A DNA stretch of 64,000 nucleotides from assembly GCA_963731125.1 (NCBI GenBank), contig CAVSVP010000020.1:1-64000 (forward strand). The letters are read 5' to 3'. The notes beneath the pieces were generated by a model, which saw only the letters and a list, made by a program, of their open reading frames with translations, was not told the DNA's origin and did no database searches. Source of the DNA: CAVSVP01 sp963731125 (GTDB lineage: Bacteria > Pseudomonadota > Gammaproteobacteria > Competibacterales > Competibacteraceae). The position numbers were made by a program, and so were the translations under genes. Shown here piece by piece: positions 49,690 through 58,825 of the stretch; the stretch's first letter is position 1; each line of letters starts with the position of its first letter.

Positions 49690-52600
49690 ATGGATCTGAA
49701 AACACGCCGCAAGCAGTTAACTGTAGTCGCTCATGCCAAGAAATCTACAGAAGACGCCGGGGCAAGAAGCTCTGCAGCAGAGCCTCCCACTGCATTTTCC
49801 AGAGACCACCCTGCCTCTTTCGAGTCCCTCCATTTTATCCAAAGAGACGGGAATTTAATCAGCAACATTAATAACCTGGAAAGCTTAACAAAGGATTTGG
49901 AAATTGGCCCTGCCAAACATCGCTTCAGACTGATACGCAGGCTCGGCACCGAAAACGAAAACCGGGTATGGCTGGCTACCGCACCCGGTAAAGATATCAT
50001 GGATACAGCTTACTACCGGGCACTGAAGGTGTTTGCATTACGTGGTCATAATGCCAGCCCAAAACCCGCAGAAGCAGAGAGAAATCAGACCCCCCGAGCA
50101 GATTTTCAGAACCTTCTGCGCATGTCTCTGTCCCGCTTCAAAGCCCGATGCGAAATCGCCACTCTATTCAATCACCGTAATATTGTCAAAGTCTACGGTT
50201 GGCGCCACGGGGAAGATGGCTGGCCTTTTGTGGAGATGGAATTTCTCGATCCGCGCACAGGCGAGAATCTCGCCCGCCTGCTGCGCTCGGAGGGCAACCC
50301 CGGCCTGGATTGGCAACGCACCCTGGAACTGTTACGCCCGATCGCATCGGCCCTGGACTACGCGCACCGGGAACACCGCCTCGCCCACCGTAACCTCAAA
50401 CCCGAGAATGTCTTTATCACTGAGCAGGGTATTGTCAAATTGCTCGATTTTGGCTTGACTTACCAACCCCGGCAGATGCGCGGCGGCCTGTCAGGGTCCG
50501 ACACCGAGTCGCTGGACGCACTGGCAGAGTCGTCGGCTAGCGAACAGGTACGCTTCAAGCAAGACATCGGCGCGTTGGCAGCACTGGCTTATGAACTACT
50601 CAGCGGTCGCCCGCCCTACCAGGATGCCGTTGCCATGGGCCGCGATGCGGAAACGTGGCCCATGCTGCTCGGCGGAAAAACGTCCCCGCGCGAATCTGCC
50701 GCTGCAGAACCGCAGCCGCCAAAACCCGCCGCCTTGGCAGACGCCGCATGGACTGTGCTGCACGAGGCCCTCGCCTATCAGAGCCCGGCTTGTCCTGCAA
50801 CAGCCGGCCAACTGCTGCAGCAGTTGGAAGCCGCACAACAATCCACCATCACAGGCCGTGACGCGCATCGCATGCTCCCTGAAAAAACTAGCCTTGCCAA
50901 CCCGCGCAATGCTGCTACCACCGAAAACGAGCAGAGTGATCCGACGGACACAATCAATTACCTAGAAAAATTATACTCCGGACAAGACATCGGTCCGGCA
51001 GATTATGGCTTCCGATTACTGCGCCCGGTTGGCGACGCAGAACAGAGCCGGGTTTGGTTGGCACAGAAACTATCCGCGGAAAACGCAACGGAGGCCGTCT
51101 ATCGAGCGCTAAAAATATTCGCACCGCGCCGCCATAACTTAACGCCGTTTCAAAAGGCGGCCACAGCCGACAGCGAGGTTGGCAACTTAGAAACATTAAA
51201 CTTGCGTGCTGCCGTAAACGCCATTAGGGCCCGCAGCGAGGTGTTACCTCGTCTAAATCATCCCAACATTATCAAAGTCTACGGCTGGCGCCACGGGGAG
51301 GATGGCTGGCCCTTTGTGGAGATGGAATTTCTCGATCCGCGCACAGGCGAGAATCTCGCCCGCCTGCTGCGCTCGGAGGGCAACCCCGGCCTGGATTGGC
51401 AACGCACCCTGGAACTGTTACGCCCGATCGCATCGGCCCTGGACTACGCGCACCGGGAACACCGCCTCGCCCACCGTAACCTCAAACCCGAGAATGTCTT
51501 TATCACTGAGCAGGGTATTGTCAAATTGCTCGATTTTGGCTTGACTTACCAACCCCGGCAGATGCGCGGCGGCCTGTCAGGGTCCGACACCGAGTCGCTG
51601 GACGCACTGGCAGAGTCGTCGGCTAGCGAACAGGTACGCTTCAAGCAAGACATCGGCGCGTTGGCAGCACTGGCTTATGAACTACTCAGCGGTCGCCCGC
51701 CCTACCAGGATGCCGTTGCCATGGGCCGCGATGCGGAAACGTGGCCCATGCTGCTCGGCGGAAAAACGTCCCCGCGCGAATCTGCCGCTGCAGAACCGCA
51801 GCCGCCAAAACCCGCCGCCTTGGCAGACGCCGCATGGACTGTGCTGCACGAGGCCCTCGCCTATCAGAGCCCGGCTTGTCCTGCAACAGCCGGCCAACTG
51901 CTGCAGCAGTTGGAAGCCGCACAACAATCCACCATCACAGGCCGTGACGCGCATCGCATGCTTTGTGGGAAACGCCGACCTATCGCGCTGGGATTGACAG
52001 GACTGCTTGTCATCGGCGCTATCAGTAGCGCCGGCTTTTATCTCTGGAATGACCGCAACGTTCGGGAATCGCTGCCCCACCCTATGGAGCGAGAAACTGC
52101 TGAATTTGCAGCCGCCGACTCCGAGCAGCAACCGGCTCCGGAACTCGGCGAAAAAAGCTCACCGAACCGACCAACCGCTAGCATAAATGACGTTTCCAAC
52201 GCTGTTGCCGAATCGTCTAAGTCAACTGCAGCTTCAGTCACGAACCTGCCGCAGCGCGATGCCGACAACCGTGCTTTCGCAGCAGCCCAACGCATCGATA
52301 CGGTGACCGCCTATCGCCTATATCTCCAGCGCTGCCCGAACTGTAGTCATCAACAAACCGCCGAAGCGGCTATTGCGATTTTACAACGCCAGGCGCAAAT
52401 TACCGCTCTCCAGACTCGCCTGGAAAATACGTTGCAAACGGCTGCCTTAAGCAATGCCAGGCAGCGGGATTGGGTGCTGCGGATGCTCAAGGAATTAGCT
52501 GCCCTGGACCCCCAGCATCCTCTAATAGCAAAAGGCAAGCACCGTATCGCTCTTGTCTATGGAGCCCTGGCGCAAACCCACCTGCAGCAGGGTAACTACT

Positions 52601-53604
52601 CGGAAGCCCGGAATTGGCTGGCAAAGGGAGAAGCCATTTGGCCAAACCTCAAGGAATGGGCTGCACTGGCAAGCGCCATCCCAAAAGCCGAAGCCAAAGC
52701 ACAAGATGACACCCTTTATGCGCGGGCTCAGCTTGCAGATACACCGCCAGCATATCAGGCCTATTTACGTCACTGCGCACCCCCCTGCGGCCATCAACAG
52801 GAAGCGCAAACCGCCCTGGAACGCCTGGAAGCCAAGAGAATATTACGAGACCCACTGGCGGACGGCAGCCTGGGTCCGGAAATGGTGATGATTTCAGCGG
52901 GGACATTTATCATGGGTTCACCACCAGCTGAGGCAGGCCGCTACCAGAGTGAGCATGAACAGCAGGTGGAAATTAAGCGACCCTTTGCAATTGGTAGATA
53001 CGAAGTGACTTTTGAAGAATATGATAAGTTTGCTGAGGCAACGGGACGCGAGAAACCCGACGATGAAGGTTGGAAACGGGGCAGGCATCCAACGATTAAT
53101 GTAACCTGGCAAGATTCCATAGCTTATGCCAAATGGCTATCGGCGCAGACAAAACAACACTACCGCTTACCGACGGAAGCGGAGTGGGAATATGCGGCAC
53201 GAGCCGGCACCCGAACAGCCCGCTACTGGGGCGATGACCCAGACCAAGGCTGCCGTTATGCCAATGCAGCTGATCTGATGTTACAGGAGAAATTTAGCGG
53301 CTGGAATGTTATGCAATGCCGCGACGGTTATATGTACACTGCTCCCGTAGGCAGCTATCAACCTAATGGTTATGGTCTTTACGACATGTTAGGCAATGTC
53401 ATGGAGTGGACTTGTTCCACCTACCATAACGCTGCAGACACTTCGCAGAAGAGCTGTGATCAACAGAGCTCCGGAATTTACTATGTCGCGCGCGGCGGTT
53501 CTTGGAGCGATGAACCGCGCAGCCTGCGCGCTGCGGATCGCTATAAGGCAGCGCCTGATTATCAAGACTACTTTCTTGGCTTTCGATTGGTAAGGGACTT
53601 ATAA
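49690..53604 (+). CDS. Membrane protein with two kinase-like domains and a C-terminal FGE-sulfatase-like domain
   Basis: I chose ATG 49690 (AAGGGA nine bases upstream); the frame is open from GTG 49618. Two serine/threonine-kinase-like domains (about residues 75-395 and 420-757) are followed by a membrane helix (about 760-780), a helical linker, and a formylglycine-enzyme-type domain (about 1060-1304: EMVMISAGTFIMGSPP, YRLPTEAEWEYAARAGT, YGLYDMLGNVMEW, ARGGSWSD). Both kinase domains keep the ATP Lys (ALKVF, ALKIF) and DFG. They have HRN in place of catalytic HRD (N235 and N597) and a poor Gly loop, so they are likely pseudokinases. The FGE-like domain shows no Cys at the place of the catalytic Cys pair. 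The 407-bp stretch 49283-49689 before it shows no other gene. Confidence 0.85.
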   Translation: MDLKTRRKQLTVVAHAKKSTEDAGARSSAAEPPTAFSRDHPASFESLHFIQRDGNLISNINNLESLTKDLEIGPAKHRFRLIRRLGTENENRVWLATAPGKDIMDTAYYRALKVFALRGHNASPKPAEAERNQTPRADFQNLLRMSLSRFKARCEIATLFNHRNIVKVYGWRHGEDGWPFVEMEFLDPRTGENLARLLRSEGNPGLDWQRTLELLRPIASALDYAHREHRLAHRNLKPENVFITEQGIVKLLDFGLTYQPRQMRGGLSGSDTESLDALAESSASEQVRFKQDIGALAALAYELLSGRPPYQDAVAMGRDAETWPMLLGGKTSPRESAAAEPQPPKPAALADAAWTVLHEALAYQSPACPATAGQLLQQLEAAQQSTITGRDAHRMLPEKTSLANPRNAATTENEQSDPTDTINYLEKLYSGQDIGPADYGFRLLRPVGDAEQSRVWLAQKLSAENATEAVYRALKIFAPRRHNLTPFQKAATADSEVGNLETLNLRAAVNAIRARSEVLPRLNHPNIIKVYGWRHGEDGWPFVEMEFLDPRTGENLARLLRSEGNPGLDWQRTLELLRPIASALDYAHREHRLAHRNLKPENVFITEQGIVKLLDFGLTYQPRQMRGGLSGSDTESLDALAESSASEQVRFKQDIGALAALAYELLSGRPPYQDAVAMGRDAETWPMLLGGKTSPRESAAAEPQPPKPAALADAAWTVLHEALAYQSPACPATAGQLLQQLEAAQQSTITGRDAHRMLCGKRRPIALGLTGLLVIGAISSAGFYLWNDRNVRESLPHPMERETAEFAAADSEQQPAPELGEKSSPNRPTASINDVSNAVAESSKSTAASVTNLPQRDADNRAFAAAQRIDTVTAYRLYLQRCPNCSHQQTAEAAIAILQRQAQITALQTRLENTLQTAALSNARQRDWVLRMLKELAALDPQHPLIAKGKHRIALVYGALAQTHLQQGNYSEARNWLAKGEAIWPNLKEWAALASAIPKAEAKAQDDTLYARAQLADTPPAYQAYLRHCAPPCGHQQEAQTALERLEAKRILRDPLADGSLGPEMVMISAGTFIMGSPPAEAGRYQSEHEQQVEIKRPFAIGRYEVTFEEYDKFAEATGREKPDDEGWKRGRHPTINVTWQDSIAYAKWLSAQTKQHYRLPTEAEWEYAARAGTRTARYWGDDPDQGCRYANAADLMLQEKFSGWNVMQCRDGYMYTAPVGSYQPNGYGLYDMLGNVMEWTCSTYHNAADTSQKSCDQQSSGIYYVARGGSWSDEPRSLRAADRYKAAPDYQDYFLGFRLVRDL
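50190..50876 (+). repeat. Kinase C-lobe repeat, copy 1
   Basis: This segment of the kinase gene is repeated at 51276-51962 (offset 1086 bp). The encoded residues are identical from KVYGWRHGEDGW to GRDAHRML. At DNA level I see only a few silent differences, all in the first 40 bp. The N-lobe coding parts upstream of each copy are clearly diverged. Confidence 0.85.
51276..51962 (+). repeat. Kinase C-lobe repeat, copy 2
   Basis: This is the second copy of the segment at 50190-50876, directly followed by the codons for the membrane helix. The near-perfect match suggests a recent duplication or gene conversion limited to the C-lobe. Confidence 0.85.
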
Positions 53605-53641
53605 TGTCGAGTAATGTCGAGTAATGTCGAGTAATGTCGAG
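53602..53641 (+). repeat. Four tandem copies of a 10-bp unit
   Basis: The unit TAATGTCGAG is repeated exactly four times. The first copy contains the stop codon of the kinase-FGE gene. It lies 150 bp before the FHA-EAL gene. Repeat number could vary between strains. Confidence 0.9.
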
Positions 53642-53793
53642 TGCCATGGAAAGCTGTAAACCCATCAGTGGGTATAGCGGCAAAAATTGAAGCGACGGGG
53701 CAGGCAACTGGATTCAGCAAAGTTGTCTCAGCAAGCCAGAAAGTTTGGCAATCTAAAGCCATAGGGAAAACCAGATGGCATTGAGAGGTCAGG

Positions 53794-54960
53794 ATGCCCG
53801 TGTTAAGGAAGAAGAGGCAGACAGCTTGGTTCTTAGAGGGATTTACGGAAGAAGGCAAGACATGGATTATCAACCTCGAACCTTTGCCCTTTATCATCGG
53901 ACGCCAGCGTGGCTGTCATCTGCGTCTGTCGTCCTCGGAAATTTCCCGACGCCATGCAATTATCTTTGCATATAACAATGTGTTGGGTATCAAGGAATTC
54001 GGCAGCACCAACGGAACTTTTGTTAACCATCAGCGCCTGATCGGTGAACGAACTTTGCAAAACGGCGACATTCTTCACTTCGGTCCGCAAGAATTTCGGA
54101 TTAGCTGTGAAAAATCCCTGCACGGATCTACACGGGTCAATAATGACCCGTTAACGGTGACTTTGTTGTCAAATAAGGAGCTTTCCCACAGTTTCGCGGG
54201 CTGTGAGACAGAATTTGCCGAACTGCTAAGTCGTCCCTCTGTCATTTCTCATTTTCAGCCCATTGTGCAACTTGCAGATCAGAAAATAATCGCCTATGAA
54301 CTCTTGGGGCGAGGCGCTGTCGATGATTTACCCACCGCCCCTTGGTCGCTGCTACAAATCGCCAAACGCTTTCATAAAGACGTAGAGCTCAGTGAACTGT
54401 TTCGTCGGGTCGGTGTACAACAAGCTCGCGTGCTGGGTAACCAATGCCACCTCTTTGTGAATACCGTACCGGCAGAAATGAATCTTAAGCGGTTACGGCT
54501 TTCCTTGGAAGAATTGCGCCTGCTGGCGCCCGAACTGCCTTTGACGTTAGAAATGCATGAAACCGCGGTGGCCGATTTAGACGTCATGCACGGTCTCAGG
54601 ACGCTACTTGCAGAGTTGAACATCGGTTTGGCTTACGACGACTTTGGTGCCGGTCAGGCACGCCTGGTGGAACTGATTGAAGTACCGCCAGATTATCTTA
54701 AGTTTGATATTATCCTTATTCGCAATATTCACCGCCAAGCTTCGCGTGCTCAACAAGTTTTAAAAACACTTGTGGGCATGGCGCAAGACTTAGGCATAAA
54801 AACGGTAGCGGAAGGCATAGAACTCAAGGAGGAACTGGAGGCCTGCGTTAGCATCGGTTTCGATCTGGCTCAGGGATATTACTTAGGTAAACCCGAACCC
54901 GCTTTTTGCACCCTGATTGACCCGATGACCAACCCGGGCTTGGTTGGGCGCAAAGGATAA
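53794..54960 (+). CDS. FHA-EAL domain protein (cyclic-di-GMP phosphodiesterase-like)
   Basis: The 388-residue protein has an N-terminal FHA domain (about 30-100: FIIGRQRGC, SRRHAIIF, GSTNGTFVN), which binds phosphothreonine peptides. A C-terminal EAL domain (about 150-375) follows. The EAL signature reads AYELLGRG, keeping its Glu. The other metal and catalytic positions seem kept: VNTVPAEM, EMHE, YDDFGAG, LKFDI and AEGIE. It could therefore hydrolyse cyclic di-GMP. It follows the tandem pseudokinase gene by 190 bp on the same strand. No GGDEF domain is present. The 315-bp gap after it (54961-55275) holds no gene. Confidence 0.88.
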   Translation: MPVLRKKRQTAWFLEGFTEEGKTWIINLEPLPFIIGRQRGCHLRLSSSEISRRHAIIFAYNNVLGIKEFGSTNGTFVNHQRLIGERTLQNGDILHFGPQEFRISCEKSLHGSTRVNNDPLTVTLLSNKELSHSFAGCETEFAELLSRPSVISHFQPIVQLADQKIIAYELLGRGAVDDLPTAPWSLLQIAKRFHKDVELSELFRRVGVQQARVLGNQCHLFVNTVPAEMNLKRLRLSLEELRLLAPELPLTLEMHETAVADLDVMHGLRTLLAELNIGLAYDDFGAGQARLVELIEVPPDYLKFDIILIRNIHRQASRAQQVLKTLVGMAQDLGIKTVAEGIELKEELEACVSIGFDLAQGYYLGKPEPAFCTLIDPMTNPGLVGRKG

Positions 54961-55275
54961 CGAACACCGCCTGGTAACCTCTCATCCTGAATTGCCCTAA
55001 GCCGCTGTCAGAGGAACTGCTCACAGGTAAATCGCTTCTACTCCAGCGACTTCTCAAGCTTTAGGCGACGGCGTCGGAGTCACGCCAGGGACTTTCCGCA
55101 ACAGGGTTCTTTCTTGTATATTTTTTTCTGTACATTAGAAAACCCTAATTGAGCGATTGAGTTGATCTCCAGTAAGATGTTTGTCCGTATTCTCACCTAT
55201 ACTTAGACCATCTCTTCTGCTGGGAACATGCTTTGCACATCCCGGCAGCCGCAGCTTCACTGAGGAGAACAAGGT

Positions 55276-56724
55276 ATGGCCCGAAGCGCAGCAATGTCCG
55301 CTGAGCAATATAACTACGATATCGTCCGTAAATTCACCGTTATGGCCGTCGTTTGGGCGGTGGTGGGCATGAGTGCCGGTCTTTACGCCGCGCTTGAGTT
55401 AGCGTATCCCGTGTTGAATTTTGATCTTCCAGCCCTCACGTTTGGTCGTTTGCGTCCAGCGCATACTACCCTGGTTATTTTTGGCTTTGGCGGCAGCGCC
55501 TTATTTGCAACCTCTTATTACGTGGTACAACGCACTTGCCAGGCGCGTCTACCCAGCAATTGGATGGTGGAACTCACCTTCTGGGGTTGGCAGGCTGCTA
55601 TTGCCCTAGGTGCTATGAGTTATTTATTCGGCGTCACCCAGTCTCGCGAGTATGCCGAGTTTGAATGGCCTATCGATTTGTTAATCACCGTGGTTTGGGT
55701 GGTTTATCTATGGGTTTATGTCTGGACCCTGAAGCGCCGCACCCAACCCCATATCTATGTGGCTAATTGGTTTTATCTGGCCTTTATCTTAGCTACTGCT
55801 CTGCTGCATATTTTTAATAACCTGGCGATTCCCGTTAGCCTTACAAAATCCTACAGCCTGTTCTCCGGCACCCAAGACGCCATGACTCAGTGGTGGTATG
55901 GCCATAATGCCGTCGGTTTCTTCTTGACGGCGGCTTTTCTTGGCATGATGTATTACTTCATACCCAAACAAGCCGGACGTCCCATTTACTCTTACCGGTT
56001 GTCCATTATCCATTTCTGGGCGCTGATTTTCCTCTATATGTGGGTCGGCGCCCACCACCTACACTGGACCGCTTTGCCCGATTGGGTGTCCACGCTATCT
56101 GCGACTTTCTCCGTGCTCCTCCTGCTGCCCTCCTGGGGCGGTATGATCAACGGCATCATGACCCTATCCGGTGCCTGGGATAAATTGCGTTCCGACCCGA
56201 TTATGCTCTTTCTGATTACTTCGCTATCTTTCTACGGCATGTCCACCTTCGAGGGACCGCTGATGTCGCTAAAAAGCGTCAACGCCCTGTCCCATTACAC
56301 GGACTGGACCATTGGCCATGTGCACTCCGGCGCTCTCGGCTGGGTTGCCCTGATATCCTTTGGCTCCTTTTATCACCTGATTCCCCGCCTCTATAACACC
56401 AGAATGTACAGCCAAAAGCTGATCTACGTGCACTTTTGGCTGGCTACCATTGGGATTGTGCTCTATATCACCGCCATGTGGGTAGCAGGCATCGGTCAGG
56501 GCCTGATGCTACGCGGCTTTGACGAATATGGTAATTTGGCCTACACGTTTATCGAAACAGTCGAATTTATACACACGCCCTATGTATGGCGCGCTATCGG
56601 TGGCGCTTTCTTCCTCACGGGAACACTGGTCATGGTCTATAACTTTGCCATGACAGTCGCCACCGCCCGCCGCGAAGAAGCTGCTATTCAGGCCAAACTG
56701 GCTGCCAAACTGGCGCGTACCTAA
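55276..56724 (+). CDS. ccoN: cbb3-type cytochrome c oxidase subunit I
   Basis: CcoN is the catalytic subunit of the high-affinity oxidase, with heme b and the heme b3-CuB centre. It has twelve or so membrane segments; the His ligands lie in RPAHTTLVIFGFG, YGHNAVGFFLTA, HHLHWTALPD and IGHVHSGALGW. The 482-residue length is normal. The start has AGGAGAACAAGG upstream. A weak FNR-like half-site (TTGAT, four bases, AGTAA) lies about 110 bp upstream, but the match is poor. It heads the ccoNOQP operon. Confidence 0.96.
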   Translation: MARSAAMSAEQYNYDIVRKFTVMAVVWAVVGMSAGLYAALELAYPVLNFDLPALTFGRLRPAHTTLVIFGFGGSALFATSYYVVQRTCQARLPSNWMVELTFWGWQAAIALGAMSYLFGVTQSREYAEFEWPIDLLITVVWVVYLWVYVWTLKRRTQPHIYVANWFYLAFILATALLHIFNNLAIPVSLTKSYSLFSGTQDAMTQWWYGHNAVGFFLTAAFLGMMYYFIPKQAGRPIYSYRLSIIHFWALIFLYMWVGAHHLHWTALPDWVSTLSATFSVLLLLPSWGGMINGIMTLSGAWDKLRSDPIMLFLITSLSFYGMSTFEGPLMSLKSVNALSHYTDWTIGHVHSGALGWVALISFGSFYHLIPRLYNTRMYSQKLIYVHFWLATIGIVLYITAMWVAGIGQGLMLRGFDEYGNLAYTFIETVEFIHTPYVWRAIGGAFFLTGTLVMVYNFAMTVATARREEAAIQAKLAAKLART

Positions 56725-56741
56725 TCCCGGAGAGTTGAGCC

Positions 56742-57476
56742 ATGCGACATGAAAATATCGAGGTCAATGCCGGATTAATGATCATCCTGGTCCTGGTGGT
56801 GATCAGTATTGGCGGTCTGGTAGAAATCGTCCCTTTGTTTTATATCAATAAAACCGTTGAACAGGTGAAGGGGGTGCGTCCCTACACGCCCCTGGAACTG
56901 CGCGGGCGGGATATCTATCAGCGGGAAGGCTGTTACAACTGCCATTCCCAGATGATCCGCCCTTTCCGGGATGAATGGCTGCGTTATGGGCACTACTCGT
57001 TGGCGGCAGAATCCCAGTACGACCATCCCTTCCAGTGGGGTTCCAAACGCACGGGGCCGGATCTGGCCAGGCTGGGCGGCAAATATTCCAATGCATGGCA
57101 TGTCCAGCACCTGGTAGCGCCCCGCTCGGTGGTGCCCGAGTCTATCATGCCCAATTACCCCTGGCTGCTGGAGAACGACCTAAGTTATCTCGATATCGCC
57201 GCGCGGATGCGCGCTCTCAAGCGAGCCGGCGTCCCTTACTCCGAGTCTCAGAAGGAATATGAAGCGAATCTGGAAAACTTCGGTAAAATCGTCGCCGATA
57301 GACTGGACATTAACCAAGCTCAGGAAAGCTTACTCGCCCAGGTGAAGGACAACAACTACGATGGGCTTCCCAACCGCATCACCGAAATGGAGGCTTTGGT
57401 AGCTTATCTTCAGGTACTCGGTACCATGGTGGATTTTAGTCAATATGAGGAAGGCTATTTTGCGGAGTTTCGCTGA
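56742..57476 (+). CDS. ccoO: cbb3-type cytochrome c oxidase subunit II
   Basis: CcoO is a monoheme cytochrome c anchored by one N-terminal helix (about 13-35). The heme-binding CYNCH is near residue 66, and the distal Met is probably in ESIMPNYPWL. The 244-residue length is within range. It starts 17 bp after ccoN with GGAGAG upstream. Confidence 0.96.
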   Translation: MRHENIEVNAGLMIILVLVVISIGGLVEIVPLFYINKTVEQVKGVRPYTPLELRGRDIYQREGCYNCHSQMIRPFRDEWLRYGHYSLAAESQYDHPFQWGSKRTGPDLARLGGKYSNAWHVQHLVAPRSVVPESIMPNYPWLLENDLSYLDIAARMRALKRAGVPYSESQKEYEANLENFGKIVADRLDINQAQESLLAQVKDNNYDGLPNRITEMEALVAYLQVLGTMVDFSQYEEGYFAEFR

Positions 57477-57508
57477 TCCGTTCCCGACTCGAAACGGCAG
57501 GCGGCACC

Positions 57509-57730
57509 ATGTTTGATTGGCTTGTCTGGTTTACCCGGATGGAGAACACTAAGATTGTCGCACTGATTCTGTTTTTTACGACTTTTTGCGGCATCCTGAT
57601 CTATGTGTTCACCGGAAAAAAACGGGCTAAACGTCTGGAGTCTTATAAATATATTCCATTTCAAGACGACTCTACCGAGACCGATACCCAAACCCGTAAG
57701 GTGACGGACAATGAACGAAGCGACGACTAA
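57509..57730 (+). CDS. ccoQ: cbb3-type cytochrome oxidase subunit CcoQ
   Basis: This is a 73-residue protein with one membrane helix (IVALILFFTTFCGILIYVFTG) and a hydrophilic tail (KRAKRLESYKYIPFQDD), the CcoQ/FixQ pattern. It helps stabilise the complex. Its 3' end overlaps ccoP by 20 bases, so the two are translationally linked. Confidence 0.9.
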   Translation: MFDWLVWFTRMENTKIVALILFFTTFCGILIYVFTGKKRAKRLESYKYIPFQDDSTETDTQTRKVTDNERSDD

Positions 57731-58646
57731 GCAGCAGAGATCCAATGCGGTACAAACCACCGGTCATGCCTGGGACGGCGATCTGCAGGAATTTAACAAC
57801 GCGCTGCCACGCTGGTGGTTATGGGCTTTTTACGGCACCGTGGTATTCGCCGTCATCTACTGGTTGATCTACCCATCCTGGCCATGGGGCAACACGTGGT
57901 TGCCTGGCCTTAGCACGGTGACCTATACCGTCGACGGTGAAGAACGGAAATCCCAATGGAATACCCGCGCTATGCTTCTCAAGGATCTCGAGGACAGCGG
58001 TGCTGCAGTACGCCAACGGGAATTTATGAGCAAAGTGGCGGCGGTCAGTTTCTCGGAGATTCGCAATGATCCGGAAATGCTGGCGTTTACCCGTTCCGTG
58101 GGTAAAGGCTTGTTTGGCGATAACTGCGCCGCTTGTCACGGCCGCGGTGGACAAGGAGTTACCGGCTTATATCCTAACCTGGCCGATGATGCTTGGCTGT
58201 GGGGAGGCACGATGGAAAAGATTCAAGAAACCCTGATTCAGGGACGCAATGGTTTTATGCCACCGTTTCGGGAAACTTTCAGCCCGGAGCAACTGGATGA
58301 AGTGGCCGAGTATGTGTTGACGCTATCCGGCGAGGCCCCCTCAAGTGAAGCCGCGGAGCGCGGCCGTGAGCTATTTCAGGGGTTCGGCGGCGGTTGTTAT
58401 TACTGTCATGGAAAAGACGCTAAAGGTTTGCAGTCCCAGGGCGCTGCCAATCTGACGGACAAGATTTGGACCATTGCCAATGTGCCCGGCCAGCAAACCC
58501 TGGAGGATAAGAAGGCTGTCCTTAAAGAGTTTATTGCTAATGGGGTGCAAAACAGGCGGATTATGCCGGCCTGGCGAGATCGACTAACCTCGACAGAGAT
58601 TAAACTGCTCGCTGTCTATGTGCATCAACTGGGCGGCGGCCAATAA
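57711..58646 (+). CDS. ccoP: cbb3-type cytochrome c oxidase subunit III
   Basis: CcoP is a diheme cytochrome c that brings electrons to the oxidase. After an N-terminal helix (about 34-52) come two heme sites, CAACHG (about 142) and CYYCHG (about 227). FMPPF and RIMPAWRDRL supply likely distal Met. The 311-residue length is usual. Confidence 0.96.
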   Translation: MNEATTKQQRSNAVQTTGHAWDGDLQEFNNALPRWWLWAFYGTVVFAVIYWLIYPSWPWGNTWLPGLSTVTYTVDGEERKSQWNTRAMLLKDLEDSGAAVRQREFMSKVAAVSFSEIRNDPEMLAFTRSVGKGLFGDNCAACHGRGGQGVTGLYPNLADDAWLWGGTMEKIQETLIQGRNGFMPPFRETFSPEQLDEVAEYVLTLSGEAPSSEAAERGRELFQGFGGGCYYCHGKDAKGLQSQGAANLTDKIWTIANVPGQQTLEDKKAVLKEFIANGVQNRRIMPAWRDRLTSTEIKLLAVYVHQLGGGQ

Positions 58647-58825
58647 TTCTTTTACGTTAGCTTTGTGCTCTAAGTGAGCTTTGCGCGGACCGGCAGGGAT
58701 AGCCGCTCTGCTCTCTCCCAGGCCGTAATTGACGGTCCATCTAAACGTTCTTAGGCATTAACTGTCTAATATCCGTTTTAACCTTTTCGGTTTTTTCAAC
58801 TTTTCGGTTTCTCGCTAAATCCGTC

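Noticed and set aside
53480..53604. FGE-like C-terminus as a diversity-generating retroelement target
   Set aside because: The fold type is right for a variable protein, but no reverse transcriptase gene and no near-repeat template of this segment exist in the window.
55160..55180. FNR box upstream of ccoN
   Set aside because: TTGAT with AGTAA in the second half matches too poorly to ATCAA to be listed as a site.
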